Assembly: GCA_904379015.1 (NCBI GenBank) | Contig: CAJFHG010000032.1 | Coordinates: 1 to 33,795, forward strand | Reading direction: 5' to 3' | Origin: Candidatus Paralachnospira caecorum | GTDB taxonomy: Bacteria; Bacillota; Clostridia; Lachnospirales; Lachnospiraceae | Length of the DNA stretch: 33,795 nucleotides | Shown: positions 21,279 through 30,309 of the stretch, piece by piece | Layout: each line of letters begins with the position of its first letter | How positions within the stretch are numbered: position 1 is the stretch's first letter | Translations under genes and position numbers: made by a program | Notes under the pieces: generated by a model | What the model saw: only the letters and a program-made list of their open reading frames with translations | Told to the model about the DNA's origin: nothing | Database searches by the model: none

Positions 21279-22060
21279 TGGGTACGATAGACAGATACGC
21301 CTACCGTTCCGCGCTTCGGAACGTGAACGCGCAGGAGAAGTTCTGGTTTGCCATCCTGACCATGATCATTTGTGTGGCAGGCAGATCTGTCCTGGTCAGC
21401 GGAGCCGTCTTTTTGCTCAATGGATATCTGACAGTGGCAAAAGGGGGCCTGTCTCTGAAAAAATACGGAAAGCTCCTGACCATCCCGCTGGTATTTCTGG
21501 TACTCGGGACCCTGACTGTATGGGTGAATCTGGGGGACACGCCCATGGATGCCTTCGCGCTGCCGCTGGGAAACCTTTATCTGACCGGAAGCGTGGACGG
21601 GATCCGGCAGATGGCGAAGCTGTTCTGCATCGTGATGGCGTCGGTCTCCTGCCTTTATTTTCTGTCTTTGAATACGCCCATGACGGATATTATCTTTGTG
21701 CTGGAAAAGATCCATATTCCGCGGCTGGTGATCGAGCTGATGATGCTCATTTACCGGTTTGCGTTTATCCTGTTTTCCACAGCCTCCTCGATCATGACAG
21801 CCCAGCAGGCGCGGCTGGGAAACAGAAATCTGGCCGTGTCGGTCCGGTCTTTCGGAAAAATGGGGGCGGGGCTTTTTGTGAAAGCCCTGAAAAAATCAGA
21901 CGCGCTTTATATTTCCATGGAATCCAGACTTTATGAGGGGAGACTGCGGGTGCTTCATAAGGTCTGTCCGGCAAAAAAAGGCCGGATCGCGGCCGTCGGA
22001 GTCCTGGAACTGGCCCTGATTCTGTGCACGGCGCTGGAAAAAGGCTATTTGAAATTGTAA
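21275..22060 (+). CDS. cbiQ: Cobalt ECF transporter, transmembrane coupling protein CbiQ (T component)
   Basis: CbiQ links the CbiM/N capture unit to the CbiO ATPase. The 261-residue product starts with IDRYAYRSALRNVNAQEKF, typical for CbiQ. It has about five helices, including ELMMLIYRFAFILFSTASSIMTAQQ, followed by the Ala-Arg-type coupling helices (AQQARLG... and ESRLYEGR). ATGs at 21275 and 21278 are both possible. The first gives an ATGA overlap with cbiN; the second has better spacing (7 bases) from CAGGAG. Confidence 0.93.
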   Translation: MMGTIDRYAYRSALRNVNAQEKFWFAILTMIICVAGRSVLVSGAVFLLNGYLTVAKGGLSLKKYGKLLTIPLVFLVLGTLTVWVNLGDTPMDAFALPLGNLYLTGSVDGIRQMAKLFCIVMASVSCLYFLSLNTPMTDIIFVLEKIHIPRLVIELMMLIYRFAFILFSTASSIMTAQQARLGNRNLAVSVRSFGKMGAGLFVKALKKSDALYISMESRLYEGRLRVLHKVCPAKKGRIAAVGVLELALILCTALEKGYLKL

Positions 22061-22095
22061 GAAGAAACGCGGCTGTGAAGGTACTGAACAGTTAC

Positions 22096-23019
22096 ATGAA
22101 ATCAGAAACAAGAGAGAAAGGCGGGCTTTCTTATATGCGGAGACATGAGCGGGCAGAGGGGACGGAGAGCTCACAGAAAAAAAAGGGCGCTGTCATATCG
22201 GCAGAAGGGCTTTCGTTTACTTACGAAGGCGGTGAGCGGAAGGCGCTGGACGGCGTGACCTTTTCCATAGAGAGAGGCCAGAGGATCGCCTTCATCGGAG
22301 CCAACGGATCGGGAAAATCCACGCTGTTTCTTTGTATGAACGGGATTCTCAGGCCGGATGAAGGAGAGATCATGCTTTCGGGAGAACCGGTCTCTTATAC
22401 CAGAAAAGGGCTGAAGCAGCTGAGGAGCAGCGTCGGCATCGTATTTCAGGATCCGGATACGCAGCTGTTTCTGGCAGATGTGAGGGAGGAGATTTCCTTT
22501 GGCATTCTGAATCAGGAGGTCCCGGAGAAGGAGGCGGCCAGGGCTGTGGATCAGATGATCGAGCGGCTGGATATAGGATCTTTTGTTTCTCAGCCGACCC
22601 ATGCTCTCAGCGGCGGCCAGAAAAAGCTGGTGTCCATTGCGGATATCCTGGTGATGGATCCGGAGCTGGTGATCCTGGATGAGCCGGCCGCGGCGCTGGA
22701 TCCGCTTCACAGCCGGCGGGTAAGGGAAATCGTCGAAGAAATGTCCGGCCGGGGAATCACCGTTGTGATATCCACCCATGATATGGATTTTGCCTATGAA
22801 TGGGCCGACCAGGTATTTCTTATGGGAGAAGGAAAGATCAGGAAAACAGGCACGCCGCAGGAGGTGTTCTCGGACCGGAGGAGTCTGGAGCAGTCCTGTC
22901 TGAAAACACCGACGGTTCTGGAAATCTACAGAACCCTGACAGAAAAATTTCCCGCCCTGGGGGACGCGGAGGCGCCGAGGAGCCTGGCAGAGCTTGAAGC
23001 GCTGATCCGCAGTCTTTGA
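22096..23019 (+). CDS. cbiO: Cobalt ECF transporter ATPase CbiO
   Basis: CbiO hydrolyses ATP to power cobalt import. The ABC domain begins at VISAEGLSFTYEGG and has Walker A GANGSGKST (about 68-76), a Q-loop in VFQDPDTQLF, the signature LSGGQ (about 171) and Walker B LVILDEP, with H in STHDMDF as the switch. A C-terminal extension of roughly 40 residues resembles ECF-type ATPases. The start is uncertain: ATGs at 22096 and 22135 and a GTG at 22024 (inside cbiQ) are in frame and none has a well-spaced site; all lie before the conserved domain. A single ATPase gene suggests a homodimer. A strong terminator follows about 50 bases later. Confidence 0.92.
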   Translation: MKSETREKGGLSYMRRHERAEGTESSQKKKGAVISAEGLSFTYEGGERKALDGVTFSIERGQRIAFIGANGSGKSTLFLCMNGILRPDEGEIMLSGEPVSYTRKGLKQLRSSVGIVFQDPDTQLFLADVREEISFGILNQEVPEKEAARAVDQMIERLDIGSFVSQPTHALSGGQKKLVSIADILVMDPELVILDEPAAALDPLHSRRVREIVEEMSGRGITVVISTHDMDFAYEWADQVFLMGEGKIRKTGTPQEVFSDRRSLEQSCLKTPTVLEIYRTLTEKFPALGDAEAPRSLAELEALIRSL

Positions 23020-23072
23020 TCCGGCAGATGATCCTGAGGATCTGCCGAAAACCGATCTTATCCTGTGAAGAA

Positions 23073-23124
23073 CATGCCTGTCGCTTACCGGTAAAGGGAG
23101 AAGCGGCAGGCATGCTGCTTTTTT
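23073..23124 (+). terminator. Strong intrinsic terminator after cbiO
   Basis: CATGCCTGTCGCTT (23073-23086) pairs with AAGCGGCAGGCATG (23101-23114), 14 bp with one G-T pair, followed by CTGC and six T (23119-23124). It closes the cbiMNQO operon. Confidence 0.9.
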
Positions 23125-23200
23125 GTGGGCGGAGGATGCCGCGCCGGTGGAAGGACGGCAGGGGATATTCTTGTAGAAAAAGGACAAAACTTCCGGTATA

Positions 23201-24259
23201 ATGAAAAAAGGATCAAGAAAGAAGAAAAAGAAAGGTTTGGAATCGGACAGTATGGCGGAACATAACAGTGTAGCGGAGGGGAACAGCACGGCAGAACAGG
23301 GCTGCCGGCTGTGTCCCAGGAACTGCGGAGCGGACCGGAAAAACGGACAGGCCGGTGTATGCGGCGTATCCGGACCGGGGATCCTGTGCGCGAGAGCGGC
23401 GCTCCATATGTGGGAGGAACCCTGTATTTCCGGAAGCAGCGGATCCGGCACGGTGTTCTTCAGCGGCTGTCCGCTGCGGTGCGTATACTGCCAGAACCGC
23501 TCCATTGCCCGGGCGGAAAGGGGGACGGTGATCTCGGTAAGCCGCCTGGTGGAAATTTTTCTGGAGCTTCAGGAACAGGGCGCGGCCAATATCAATCTTG
23601 TAACGCCTACTCACTATACTCCGGAAATCATCGAGGCGGTGAAGGATGCCAGGGAAAACGGACTTTCTGTTCCGGTCGTCTATAACTGCGGCGGCTATGA
23701 GAAGGTAGAGACGCTGAAAATGCTGGAAGGGACCGTAGATGTCTATCTGACCGATTTTAAGTACATGGAGCCGGAGACGGCCGCCCGTTATTCGGGAGCG
23801 GCCGATTATCCGGAGACAGCGAAGGCAGCCCTGGCGGAAATGGTGCGGCAGACCGGCAGGGCTGTTTTTGACGCCTCCGGCATGATGAAGCGGGGCGTGA
23901 TCGTCCGGCATCTGCTGCTGCCGGGACATGTGGGAAACGCGAAAGCCGTTGTCCGGTACATTTATGAAACATATGGAGATCTGGTCTGGCTCAGTCTGAT
24001 GAACCAGTACACACCCCTGCCCTGGGTCAGGGACGTTCCGGAACTGAACCGGACCGTGACGAAAAGGGAGTATGAGAGGCTGGTGGATTACGCGGTTTCT
24101 CTGGGGATTGAAAAGGGATTTATCCAGGAGGGAGAAACGGCGGCCGAGAGCTTTATTCCCCCCTTTGACTGTGAAGGGCTGCGGCCCCGGACAGAAACGG
24201 CGGGACAGAATCCCGGCGCACGAAAAGAGAATGTTGGCGACAGGAGGAAGGATCAATGA
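23201..24259 (+). CDS. PflX-type radical SAM iron-sulfur protein (COG1313 group)
   Basis: A 352-residue protein related to pyruvate formate-lyase activating enzymes. The radical-SAM cluster motif is CPLRCVYC (C90, C94, C97). An extra N-terminal cysteine set, CRLCPRNC...C (C35, C38, C42, C54), probably binds a second metal or cluster. The TPTHYTPEIIEAV and YNCGGYEKVETL blocks fit the PflX group, whose substrates are unknown. The start is doubtful. A TATAAT at 23197-23202 overlaps the ATG at 23201; if it is a real -10 box, translation must begin later, for example at the ATG at 23252. Residues 17-34 are three six-residue repeats. It overlaps the methyltransferase gene by four bases (ATGA). Confidence 0.87.
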   Translation: MKKGSRKKKKKGLESDSMAEHNSVAEGNSTAEQGCRLCPRNCGADRKNGQAGVCGVSGPGILCARAALHMWEEPCISGSSGSGTVFFSGCPLRCVYCQNRSIARAERGTVISVSRLVEIFLELQEQGAANINLVTPTHYTPEIIEAVKDARENGLSVPVVYNCGGYEKVETLKMLEGTVDVYLTDFKYMEPETAARYSGAADYPETAKAALAEMVRQTGRAVFDASGMMKRGVIVRHLLLPGHVGNAKAVVRYIYETYGDLVWLSLMNQYTPLPWVRDVPELNRTVTKREYERLVDYAVSLGIEKGFIQEGETAAESFIPPFDCEGLRPRTETAGQNPGARKENVGDRRKDQ

Positions 24260-25458
24260 GCAGTGCAGTTGTAATATTGAAAAAGGGCGCGGGACGGTCC
24301 CTGAAAGCGGGCGGTCCGTGGATTTATGACAATGAGGTAGAAAGCGTCATGGGCAGCTTTTCCGACGGGGACGTGGTGCTGGTTCATGATTTTGACGGTT
24401 ATCCCCTCGGAAAAGGCTTTATCAACCGCAGATCCAGGCTGGTGGTCCGTATGCTGACCAGGCGTGAGGATACGGAGATTGATGAGGTTTTTATCCGCAT
24501 GCGCGTCAGAAACGCCTGGGAATACAGAAAAAATGTGATCGATACGGCGAGCTGCCGGATTCTGTTCGGGGAGGCGGATTTCCTTCCCGGCATTGTGGTC
24601 GACAAGTTTTCGGATATTCTGGTGGTCCAGTCTCTGGCGCTTGGTATTGACCGGTTTAAGGGACTGATCATAAAATGCCTCCGGGAGATCCTGGAGGAGG
24701 ACGGGATCCGGATCCGGGGCGTTTATGAACGGAGCGACGCGAAGGTCCGGGAGCAGGAAGGAATGGAGCGGTTCAAGGGATTCATCGGAGATCCCTTTGA
24801 TACCAAGGTGGAAATCGTGGAAAATGATGTCCGTTATCTGGTAGATGTGAAGGATGGACAGAAAACGGGATTTTTCCTGGATCAGAAAGAGAACCGGAAG
24901 GCAATCTGGAAGCTTTGTCCGGGCGCCCGGGTGCTGGACTGCTTTACCCATACAGGCTCTTTCGCGCTGAATGCCGCCATGGCGGGGGCCAGGCAGGTTA
25001 TCGGCGTGGACGCTTCCCAGCTGGGGATCGATCAGGCAAGAGAGAACGCCGCGCTCAACGGACTGGAAGACAGGGTGGAGTTCCGGTGCGCCGATGTATT
25101 TGAACTGCTGCCCGAGCTAGAAGCGCAGGGAGAGCAGTTCGATGTGGTCATTCTGGATCCGCCCGCTTTTACCAAGTCGAGAAATTCTGTGAAGAATGCG
25201 GTCCGGGGATACCGGGAGATCAATCTGAGGGCCATGAAGCTGGTCCGGGACGGAGGCTTTCTGGCCACCTGCTCCTGTTCCCATTTTATGGACTATGAGC
25301 TGTTTACTCAGACCATCGGACAGGCGGCCAGAAATGTGCATAGGCGGCTCCGTCAGGTGGAGTACCGGACCCAGGCTCCGGATCATCCGATTTTGTGGGG
25401 CGCGGAGGATTCCTCTTATCTGAAGTTTTATATTTTCCAGGTTTGTGAGGAAAAGTAG
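24256..25458 (+). CDS. rlmI: RlmI-type class I SAM-dependent rRNA methyltransferase with PUA domain
   Basis: A 400-residue enzyme predicted to methylate a cytosine of 23S rRNA to 5-methylcytosine. The N-terminal PUA domain (about 1-75) begins VILKKGAGRSLKAGGPWIYDNEV. A linker and a Rossmann methyltransferase domain follow, with VLDCFTHTGSFALNAA and VIGVDASQ for SAM, the DPPAFTKS motif and the CSCSHFM cysteine motif. Length and order match RlmI/YwbD proteins; the exact target base is inferred from the family. It overlaps the radical SAM gene as ATGA after GGAGGAAGGA, and is the last GC-rich gene before the CRISPR-Cas region. Confidence 0.9.
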   Translation: MSSAVVILKKGAGRSLKAGGPWIYDNEVESVMGSFSDGDVVLVHDFDGYPLGKGFINRRSRLVVRMLTRREDTEIDEVFIRMRVRNAWEYRKNVIDTASCRILFGEADFLPGIVVDKFSDILVVQSLALGIDRFKGLIIKCLREILEEDGIRIRGVYERSDAKVREQEGMERFKGFIGDPFDTKVEIVENDVRYLVDVKDGQKTGFFLDQKENRKAIWKLCPGARVLDCFTHTGSFALNAAMAGARQVIGVDASQLGIDQARENAALNGLEDRVEFRCADVFELLPELEAQGEQFDVVILDPPAFTKSRNSVKNAVRGYREINLRAMKLVRDGGFLATCSCSHFMDYELFTQTIGQAARNVHRRLRQVEYRTQAPDHPILWGAEDSSYLKFYIFQVCEEK

Positions 25459-25561
25459 GAACGGAGGTGTCCGGAACGCATTGAACTGCGGGAATTTGAA
25501 GTGATGCGGAGAGAAGGCATCTCAGAAAGATAAGATTGTGAAGAAAAAAGGTTTGTAATTT

Positions 25562-27763
25562 ATGAAAAAATATGTTGCACACAAAAATGAATCAACGGGG
25601 CTCATTCAGACAGTAAAAGAACATAGCGAAAATACTGCCAGTTTATGCCGAGAATTTGCGATTCCGGAATTGAAAGATTTTTTGTATGTGATCGGACTGC
25701 TTCATGATGTCGGAAAGTTCCAGGAATCTTTCGGCAAAAGGATTAACGGAGCAAATATTAAAGTAGAGCATTCTACTTGCGGCGCGCTTGCAGCGAAAGA
25801 AAAATATGCAATACCGGATCCTATGGCACTTATGATGGAATACTGCATTGCCGGACATCATTCGGGAATCCCGGATGGCGGATTTCCAAATGATGACAGC
25901 AGTCAGTCAACACTGTGCGGCAGATTGAAAAGAGATTTTGAAGATTTCAGTGAATATAAAAATGAGCTTGCTTTACCGGAGCTGAACGGCTTAGAGTGGA
26001 TGAAGTATCTGTTTAAAGACTGTGATAATTCGATGGGGAACGTGATCGATAAGTTTGCGTTCCTTACCCGATATGCATTTTCCTGTTTAGTAGATGCGGA
26101 TTCTATTGATACAGCAGATTTTTGTAAAGAAAGAGAATTGCCCAGAAAATTATGCGCGGATTTTTCTGCCTGTCTTCAGATCGTCGATCATAAGCTGAAT
26201 TCATTTGTCTGCAAAACAGAACTCCAAAAAGCAAGAGCGGCTCTTCAAAATCAGGCGTTTCAGAATATTAAACAAGAAGCGGAAATTTATCTCCTTAATA
26301 TGCCCACAGGGAGCGGAAAAACACTTGCGAGTGTGAAAATCGCATTGGAAAGAGCTCTGGCAAAAGGGAAAAAGAGGATTATCTATATCATTCCTTACAA
26401 TAGCATTATAGAGCAGACTGCAGATGTGTTTGAGGAAATGTTTGGTGATAACTTAGAAATTCTGCGTCATCAGTCTACGTTTTCCTACGAAGATGAAGAA
26501 AATGGAAGTGAAGATTACCGGGAAGCCGCAAAGACTGCGGCAGAAAACTGGGATGCGCCCTTTATTATCACGACAGCAGTTCAGTTTTTTGAGTCCGTTT
26601 ATGCAAATAAACGGGGAAAGCTTCGCAAGATGCACAATATGTCGGACAGTATTTTGATTTTTGACGAAGCACATCTGATGCCCCAGGATTATCTGCAGCC
26701 ATGTCTTCAGGCTGTCGCATATATTACCCGATATCTGCACAGCGAAGCGATATTCTTGACAGCTACTATGCCAGATTATGAAAAATTGATGAATGAATAT
26801 GCACTTCCGGACAGCAAGATTGTGAAATTGATCAAAGATACTTTTATGTTTACAAAATTCCAGAAGTGCAGATACAGTTATATTGACGAAATATCTTCTT
26901 CTGAATTGCTTTCCAAATGCCGTGAATTTCCATCATCTTTGATTATTGTCAATAGGAAAGCAACTGCCAGAGAATTGTATCAGGAATGCGGAGGTAAAAA
27001 ATATCATTTATCTACATATATGACATCTTATGATAGAAAACGGATACTGAAAGAGATCAGACAGGAATTAAAGCGGCTTGAGGGAGATTATCCGGAATAT
27101 AAGGATGTTCCTGAGGACAGAAGGATTACAATTATTGCGACCTCTCTGATTGAAGCAGGCGTGGATCTGGATGTTTATACGGTTTTCAGGGAAAGAGCCG
27201 GACTGGACAGCATTCTTCAGGCAGGAGGACGCTGCAACCGGGAAGGAAAAAGAAAAATGGCGGATGTTTTTGTTTTTGATTTGGCAGTGGAAACGAGACA
27301 GGCGTCACTAGATGAAAAAGCGAACCTTACAAAGGGATTACTGAAGAAATATGATGATGTTTCAGATGTGAAATGTATTGAAGAATATTATTCCAGACTG
27401 TATTTTATGAAAGCAGATGATATTCAGAAAAATACTATGCATCAGGTATGTTCTGATCTGGTCTCAATTCCATTTAAAGAATATGCAGAAAAATTTGAAT
27501 TAATTGATTCCAGGCAGGTATCACTGGTGGTTCCGCGTGATGTTCAGAGTGAAAAATTAGTGGAGGTGATAAAATATACAAAGGCAGTGAATGCCAGAAA
27601 GCTGCAGAATTATACCTGTTCTGTGAGACAGAAGGAATTAGAGGATCTGATCCGACAGCACGCAGCCGATGATTATGGGACAGGTATTTACTGTTTGACT
27701 AATAAGGATTATTATGATGAATATAAGGGCGTATTATTTGAGGCATCAGATTATTTTTTATAG
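25562..27763 (+). CDS. cas3: Type I-C CRISPR helicase-nuclease Cas3
   Basis: Cas3 is recruited by the DNA-bound Cascade and degrades the target. The 733-residue protein has an N-terminal HD nuclease with H21, H48-D49 (LLHDVGK), H70 and H99-H100 (AGHHSG). An SF2 helicase follows with Walker A MPTGSGKT (247-254), DEAH at 368-371, the TATMP motif and the C-terminal QAGGRCNREG arginine motif. All expected catalytic residues appear intact. It is the first gene of a co-directional cas operon; cas5c begins 20 bases after its stop. The ribosome binding site is weak (AAAAAAGG, about 11 bases). Codon and base composition are clearly more AT-rich than the genes to the left. Confidence 0.95.
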   Translation: MKKYVAHKNESTGLIQTVKEHSENTASLCREFAIPELKDFLYVIGLLHDVGKFQESFGKRINGANIKVEHSTCGALAAKEKYAIPDPMALMMEYCIAGHHSGIPDGGFPNDDSSQSTLCGRLKRDFEDFSEYKNELALPELNGLEWMKYLFKDCDNSMGNVIDKFAFLTRYAFSCLVDADSIDTADFCKERELPRKLCADFSACLQIVDHKLNSFVCKTELQKARAALQNQAFQNIKQEAEIYLLNMPTGSGKTLASVKIALERALAKGKKRIIYIIPYNSIIEQTADVFEEMFGDNLEILRHQSTFSYEDEENGSEDYREAAKTAAENWDAPFIITTAVQFFESVYANKRGKLRKMHNMSDSILIFDEAHLMPQDYLQPCLQAVAYITRYLHSEAIFLTATMPDYEKLMNEYALPDSKIVKLIKDTFMFTKFQKCRYSYIDEISSSELLSKCREFPSSLIIVNRKATARELYQECGGKKYHLSTYMTSYDRKRILKEIRQELKRLEGDYPEYKDVPEDRRITIIATSLIEAGVDLDVYTVFRERAGLDSILQAGGRCNREGKRKMADVFVFDLAVETRQASLDEKANLTKGLLKKYDDVSDVKCIEEYYSRLYFMKADDIQKNTMHQVCSDLVSIPFKEYAEKFELIDSRQVSLVVPRDVQSEKLVEVIKYTKAVNARKLQNYTCSVRQKELEDLIRQHAADDYGTGIYCLTNKDYYDEYKGVLFEASDYFL

Positions 27764-27783
27764 AAGGAAGGGGTGAGAAAACG

Positions 27784-28512
27784 ATGAGTTATGGTTTTAA
27801 GATTATTGTGGAAGGCGATTATGCCTGTTTTACAAGACCGGAGCTTAAAGTTGAACGGGTAAGTTACGATGTACCGACGCCCGGAGCGCTTGAGGGTCTT
27901 CTGAAGAGCGTGTACTGGAAGCCTGCCATCCGTTACGTGATTGATAAGATTATTGTTTTTCAGGATATTGATTTTGTCAACATCAGAAGAAATGAAGTAA
28001 AAAATAAAGTGCTTCTTAGCGCTGTGAAGAGCCAGATGAACGGCAAAGGGGGAGACCCCTGTATCTATACTTCGGAAAGCAGAAGCCAGCGGGCTGCAAT
28101 GGTGCTGAAGAATGTAAAATATGGAGTGGAGTTTCATTTTGAATTGACCGGACTGAAAAATGACACAGAGACGGATGGAGAAAACAAACACTACAATATC
28201 ATGAAAAGAAGGCTTGAGAAGGGGCAGTGGTTCCGGACTCCATGTCTTGGATGCAGTGAATTCCCGGTGAAAAGAATCGAATTGGTAGAAGCGTTTGATG
28301 AGAGTCTCATCAGCAGTAATATTCTGAGTATGGGAGATGTGGATCTTGGATATATGAGCTATAAGGTTCAATTTGAAGACGGCGGAGAACCCATCAATCA
28401 TGACTGGGATAATCCGAAGTTCTCAGATAAGGCATTTACTCTCTATTATCGTCCGCATATGATCAATGGAGTAATTGATGTGAAAAAATACAGGGAGGAA
28501 TTGCGATGTTGA
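27784..28512 (+). CDS. cas5c: Type I-C Cascade subunit and crRNA endonuclease Cas5c (Cas5d)
   Basis: In type I-C systems, which lack Cas6, Cas5c cuts the repeat RNA and stays on the crRNA 5' handle. The 242-residue product has the RAMP start FKIIVEGDYACFTRPELKVE and the glycine-rich VPTPGALEGLLKSVYWKP segment. Y44 and the K135-H136 pair match in position the Tyr and Lys-His residues implicated in cleavage by characterised Cas5d. The ATG follows GAAGGAAGGGG. It overlaps cas8c by 7 bases. Confidence 0.93.
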   Translation: MSYGFKIIVEGDYACFTRPELKVERVSYDVPTPGALEGLLKSVYWKPAIRYVIDKIIVFQDIDFVNIRRNEVKNKVLLSAVKSQMNGKGGDPCIYTSESRSQRAAMVLKNVKYGVEFHFELTGLKNDTETDGENKHYNIMKRRLEKGQWFRTPCLGCSEFPVKRIELVEAFDESLISSNILSMGDVDLGYMSYKVQFEDGGEPINHDWDNPKFSDKAFTLYYRPHMINGVIDVKKYREELRC

Positions 28513-30308
28513 TAAAAGCCTTATGTGATTATTATGATATTTTGGCTGTTAAAGGCAGCGTTCTTCCGGCGGGATATTCTAAAGTGAATGTTCATTACAA
28601 AATTTCTCTGACTGAGGAGGGGCAGATAGACGAAATTATTGATTGCCAAAAAGTAGAGCTGGTGCCGTCAGGGAAGAAAATGAAGGAGAAAAAAGGTCCA
28701 GTAGAGATGGTGATGCCGGAGCGTACGGAAAAACCGGGAATAGACGCCAATATCGCGGAGCACCGGCCGCTGTATATTTTTGGATTAAACCTGGATAAGG
28801 ATCATCTGACGCCGGATGACAGGACAGATAAGGCAAAAAAATCACACATGGCATTTGTAAAAGCAAATCTGGATTTTACAGAAAATCTTCAGTCGCCAAT
28901 TATTTCAGCATTCAGGAACTTTCTTCTCTCCTGGAAGCCTGAAGGGCAGACGGAAAACGAATGGCTTCTGGGACTCGGAAAAGATTATCAGAAAGCAGGC
29001 TTCGCATTTTGCTTGTCCGGAGAGCCGGATCGTCTTTTGCATGAGGATCCGGAATTGAAGAAAAAGTGGGAAGAAGAATATGCAGTACAGTTGGTGAAAG
29101 ATGACAATGCCAGAACAGTACAGTGTGCTGTTACGGGAGAAACTGAGCCGATAGCAAGAATCCACAGTAAGATAAAAGGCGTATATGGCGGCCTGGCTAC
29201 GGGGAGTGTACTGATCGGGTTTAACAATGATTCAGAAAACTCCTATGGAAATGAACAGTCTTATAACAGTAACATTTCTGAGACTGCCATGAAAAAATAT
29301 ACAGAAGCTTTGAATTTTCTTCTCAGCAGTAACCGACATAAAGCGATGCTGGATGAAATGACGATTGTATTCTGGGCCATGAGCAGCAAGGATACATATG
29401 AAGACTTGTTTATGAAATTGTTTCTGGGGCAGCAGGACCAGATGGATGCTGAAAAAACAGATGCTATGCTGAAAGAGTTATTGAAGGATGCCCGTGACGC
29501 AAACGTGACGGAGGAAAGACTCCAATCGTTAAACATGATCGATTCGGATGTGGATTTTTATATGTTGGGATTGAAACCTAATTCTTCCAGGCTGTCGGTC
29601 AAATTTATCATACGAAGAAAATACGCAGATGTACTTTGGAATATTGCAAAATTTCAGAAAGATCTGCAGGTGACAGAAGAGTTTCATTCCGTGGCGCTCT
29701 GGCAGATCAAACGCGAGATGATTTCCCCCAAGAGCAAGAATGATAAGGTAAATCCGGCAGTGATGTCGAGATTGTTCGAATCGGTCTTAAATGGCGCAGC
29801 GTATCCGGTTTCGCTTTTGGAAACAATTGTCAGAAGGGTAAAAACGGATGAAGGAAACGGAAAGATCAATTCAGTACGGGCTGGTATTATAAAAGCCTGT
29901 ATCAATAACAAAAAATCAAAGGAGGAACTAAAAGTGTCACTGGATAAAACGAATCAAACACCGGCATATCTGTGCGGCAGACTGTTTGCTGTGCTTGAGA
30001 AACTGCAGCAGGATGCATCGAATAATTCGCTGAACCGGACAATCAAAGATGCATATTTTGCTTCCGCATCGGCCAAGCCGGCGCTGGTATTTCCGAAGCT
30101 GATCCGGCTTGCTCAGAATCATTTAAATAAGGTGAAATATCCGGTTTACTATAACAAACTGATTGGAGAAATTATAGATGGCCTGAACGGAGGATTTCCG
30201 GAAACACTTCGTCTGACAGATCAGGGAAGATTTGATGTCGGATATTATCAGCAGAATCAGGATTTATGGAGAAAATTAACCAAATCAGAAGAAACGGAGG
30301 AAGATTAG
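28506..30308 (+). CDS. cas8c: Type I-C Cascade large subunit Cas8c (Csd1)
   Basis: Cas8c recognises the PAM and stabilises target DNA in the I-C Cascade. The 600-residue protein begins MLIKALCDYYDILA and has the Csd1 block QCAVTGETEPIARIHSKIKGVYGG (about 200-225) and an FWAMSSKD segment typical of the family. The C-terminal helical part doubles as a separate small subunit through an internal start at 29934. It overlaps cas5c and ends one base before the cas7c ATG. Type I-C is assigned mainly from this gene, the absence of cas6 and the repeat type. Confidence 0.94.
   Translation: MLIKALCDYYDILAVKGSVLPAGYSKVNVHYKISLTEEGQIDEIIDCQKVELVPSGKKMKEKKGPVEMVMPERTEKPGIDANIAEHRPLYIFGLNLDKDHLTPDDRTDKAKKSHMAFVKANLDFTENLQSPIISAFRNFLLSWKPEGQTENEWLLGLGKDYQKAGFAFCLSGEPDRLLHEDPELKKKWEEEYAVQLVKDDNARTVQCAVTGETEPIARIHSKIKGVYGGLATGSVLIGFNNDSENSYGNEQSYNSNISETAMKKYTEALNFLLSSNRHKAMLDEMTIVFWAMSSKDTYEDLFMKLFLGQQDQMDAEKTDAMLKELLKDARDANVTEERLQSLNMIDSDVDFYMLGLKPNSSRLSVKFIIRRKYADVLWNIAKFQKDLQVTEEFHSVALWQIKREMISPKSKNDKVNPAVMSRLFESVLNGAAYPVSLLETIVRRVKTDEGNGKINSVRAGIIKACINNKKSKEELKVSLDKTNQTPAYLCGRLFAVLEKLQQDASNNSLNRTIKDAYFASASAKPALVFPKLIRLAQNHLNKVKYPVYYNKLIGEIIDGLNGGFPETLRLTDQGRFDVGYYQQNQDLWRKLTKSEETEED
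29934..30308 (+). CDS. cas11c: Internal-start small Cascade subunit Cas11c (within cas8c)
   Basis: A GTG at 29934, in frame with cas8c (codon 477), is preceded by a near-perfect ribosome binding site, AAAGGAGG at 29918-29925, with 8 bases of spacing. No such site is needed for Cas8c itself. Initiation here gives 124 residues beginning (M)SLDKTNQTPAYLCGRLFAVL and rich in helices. Type I-C systems are known to make Cas11 from an internal start in cas8c, and the size and the PAYLCGRLFAVLEKLQ opening fit that protein. Several copies line the belly of the Cascade complex. Confidence 0.85.
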   Translation: MSLDKTNQTPAYLCGRLFAVLEKLQQDASNNSLNRTIKDAYFASASAKPALVFPKLIRLAQNHLNKVKYPVYYNKLIGEIIDGLNGGFPETLRLTDQGRFDVGYYQQNQDLWRKLTKSEETEED

Positions 30309-30309
30309 T

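Noticed and set aside
23024-23048. Hairpin GGCAGAT/ATCTGCC just after cbiO as a terminator
   Set aside because: The stem is only 7 bp with no T tract; the T-tailed hairpin at 23073-23124 is the better terminator.
22171-23505. Minus-strand open frame of 444 codons opposite cbiO and the radical SAM gene
   Set aside because: Spans the cbiO terminator and two real genes on the other strand; no supporting motif.
25458-25561. A clear promoter for the cas operon between rlmI and cas3
   Set aside because: I looked for -35/-10 pairs with 16-18 base spacing and found only poor candidates such as TAAGAT without a partner, so none is annotated.
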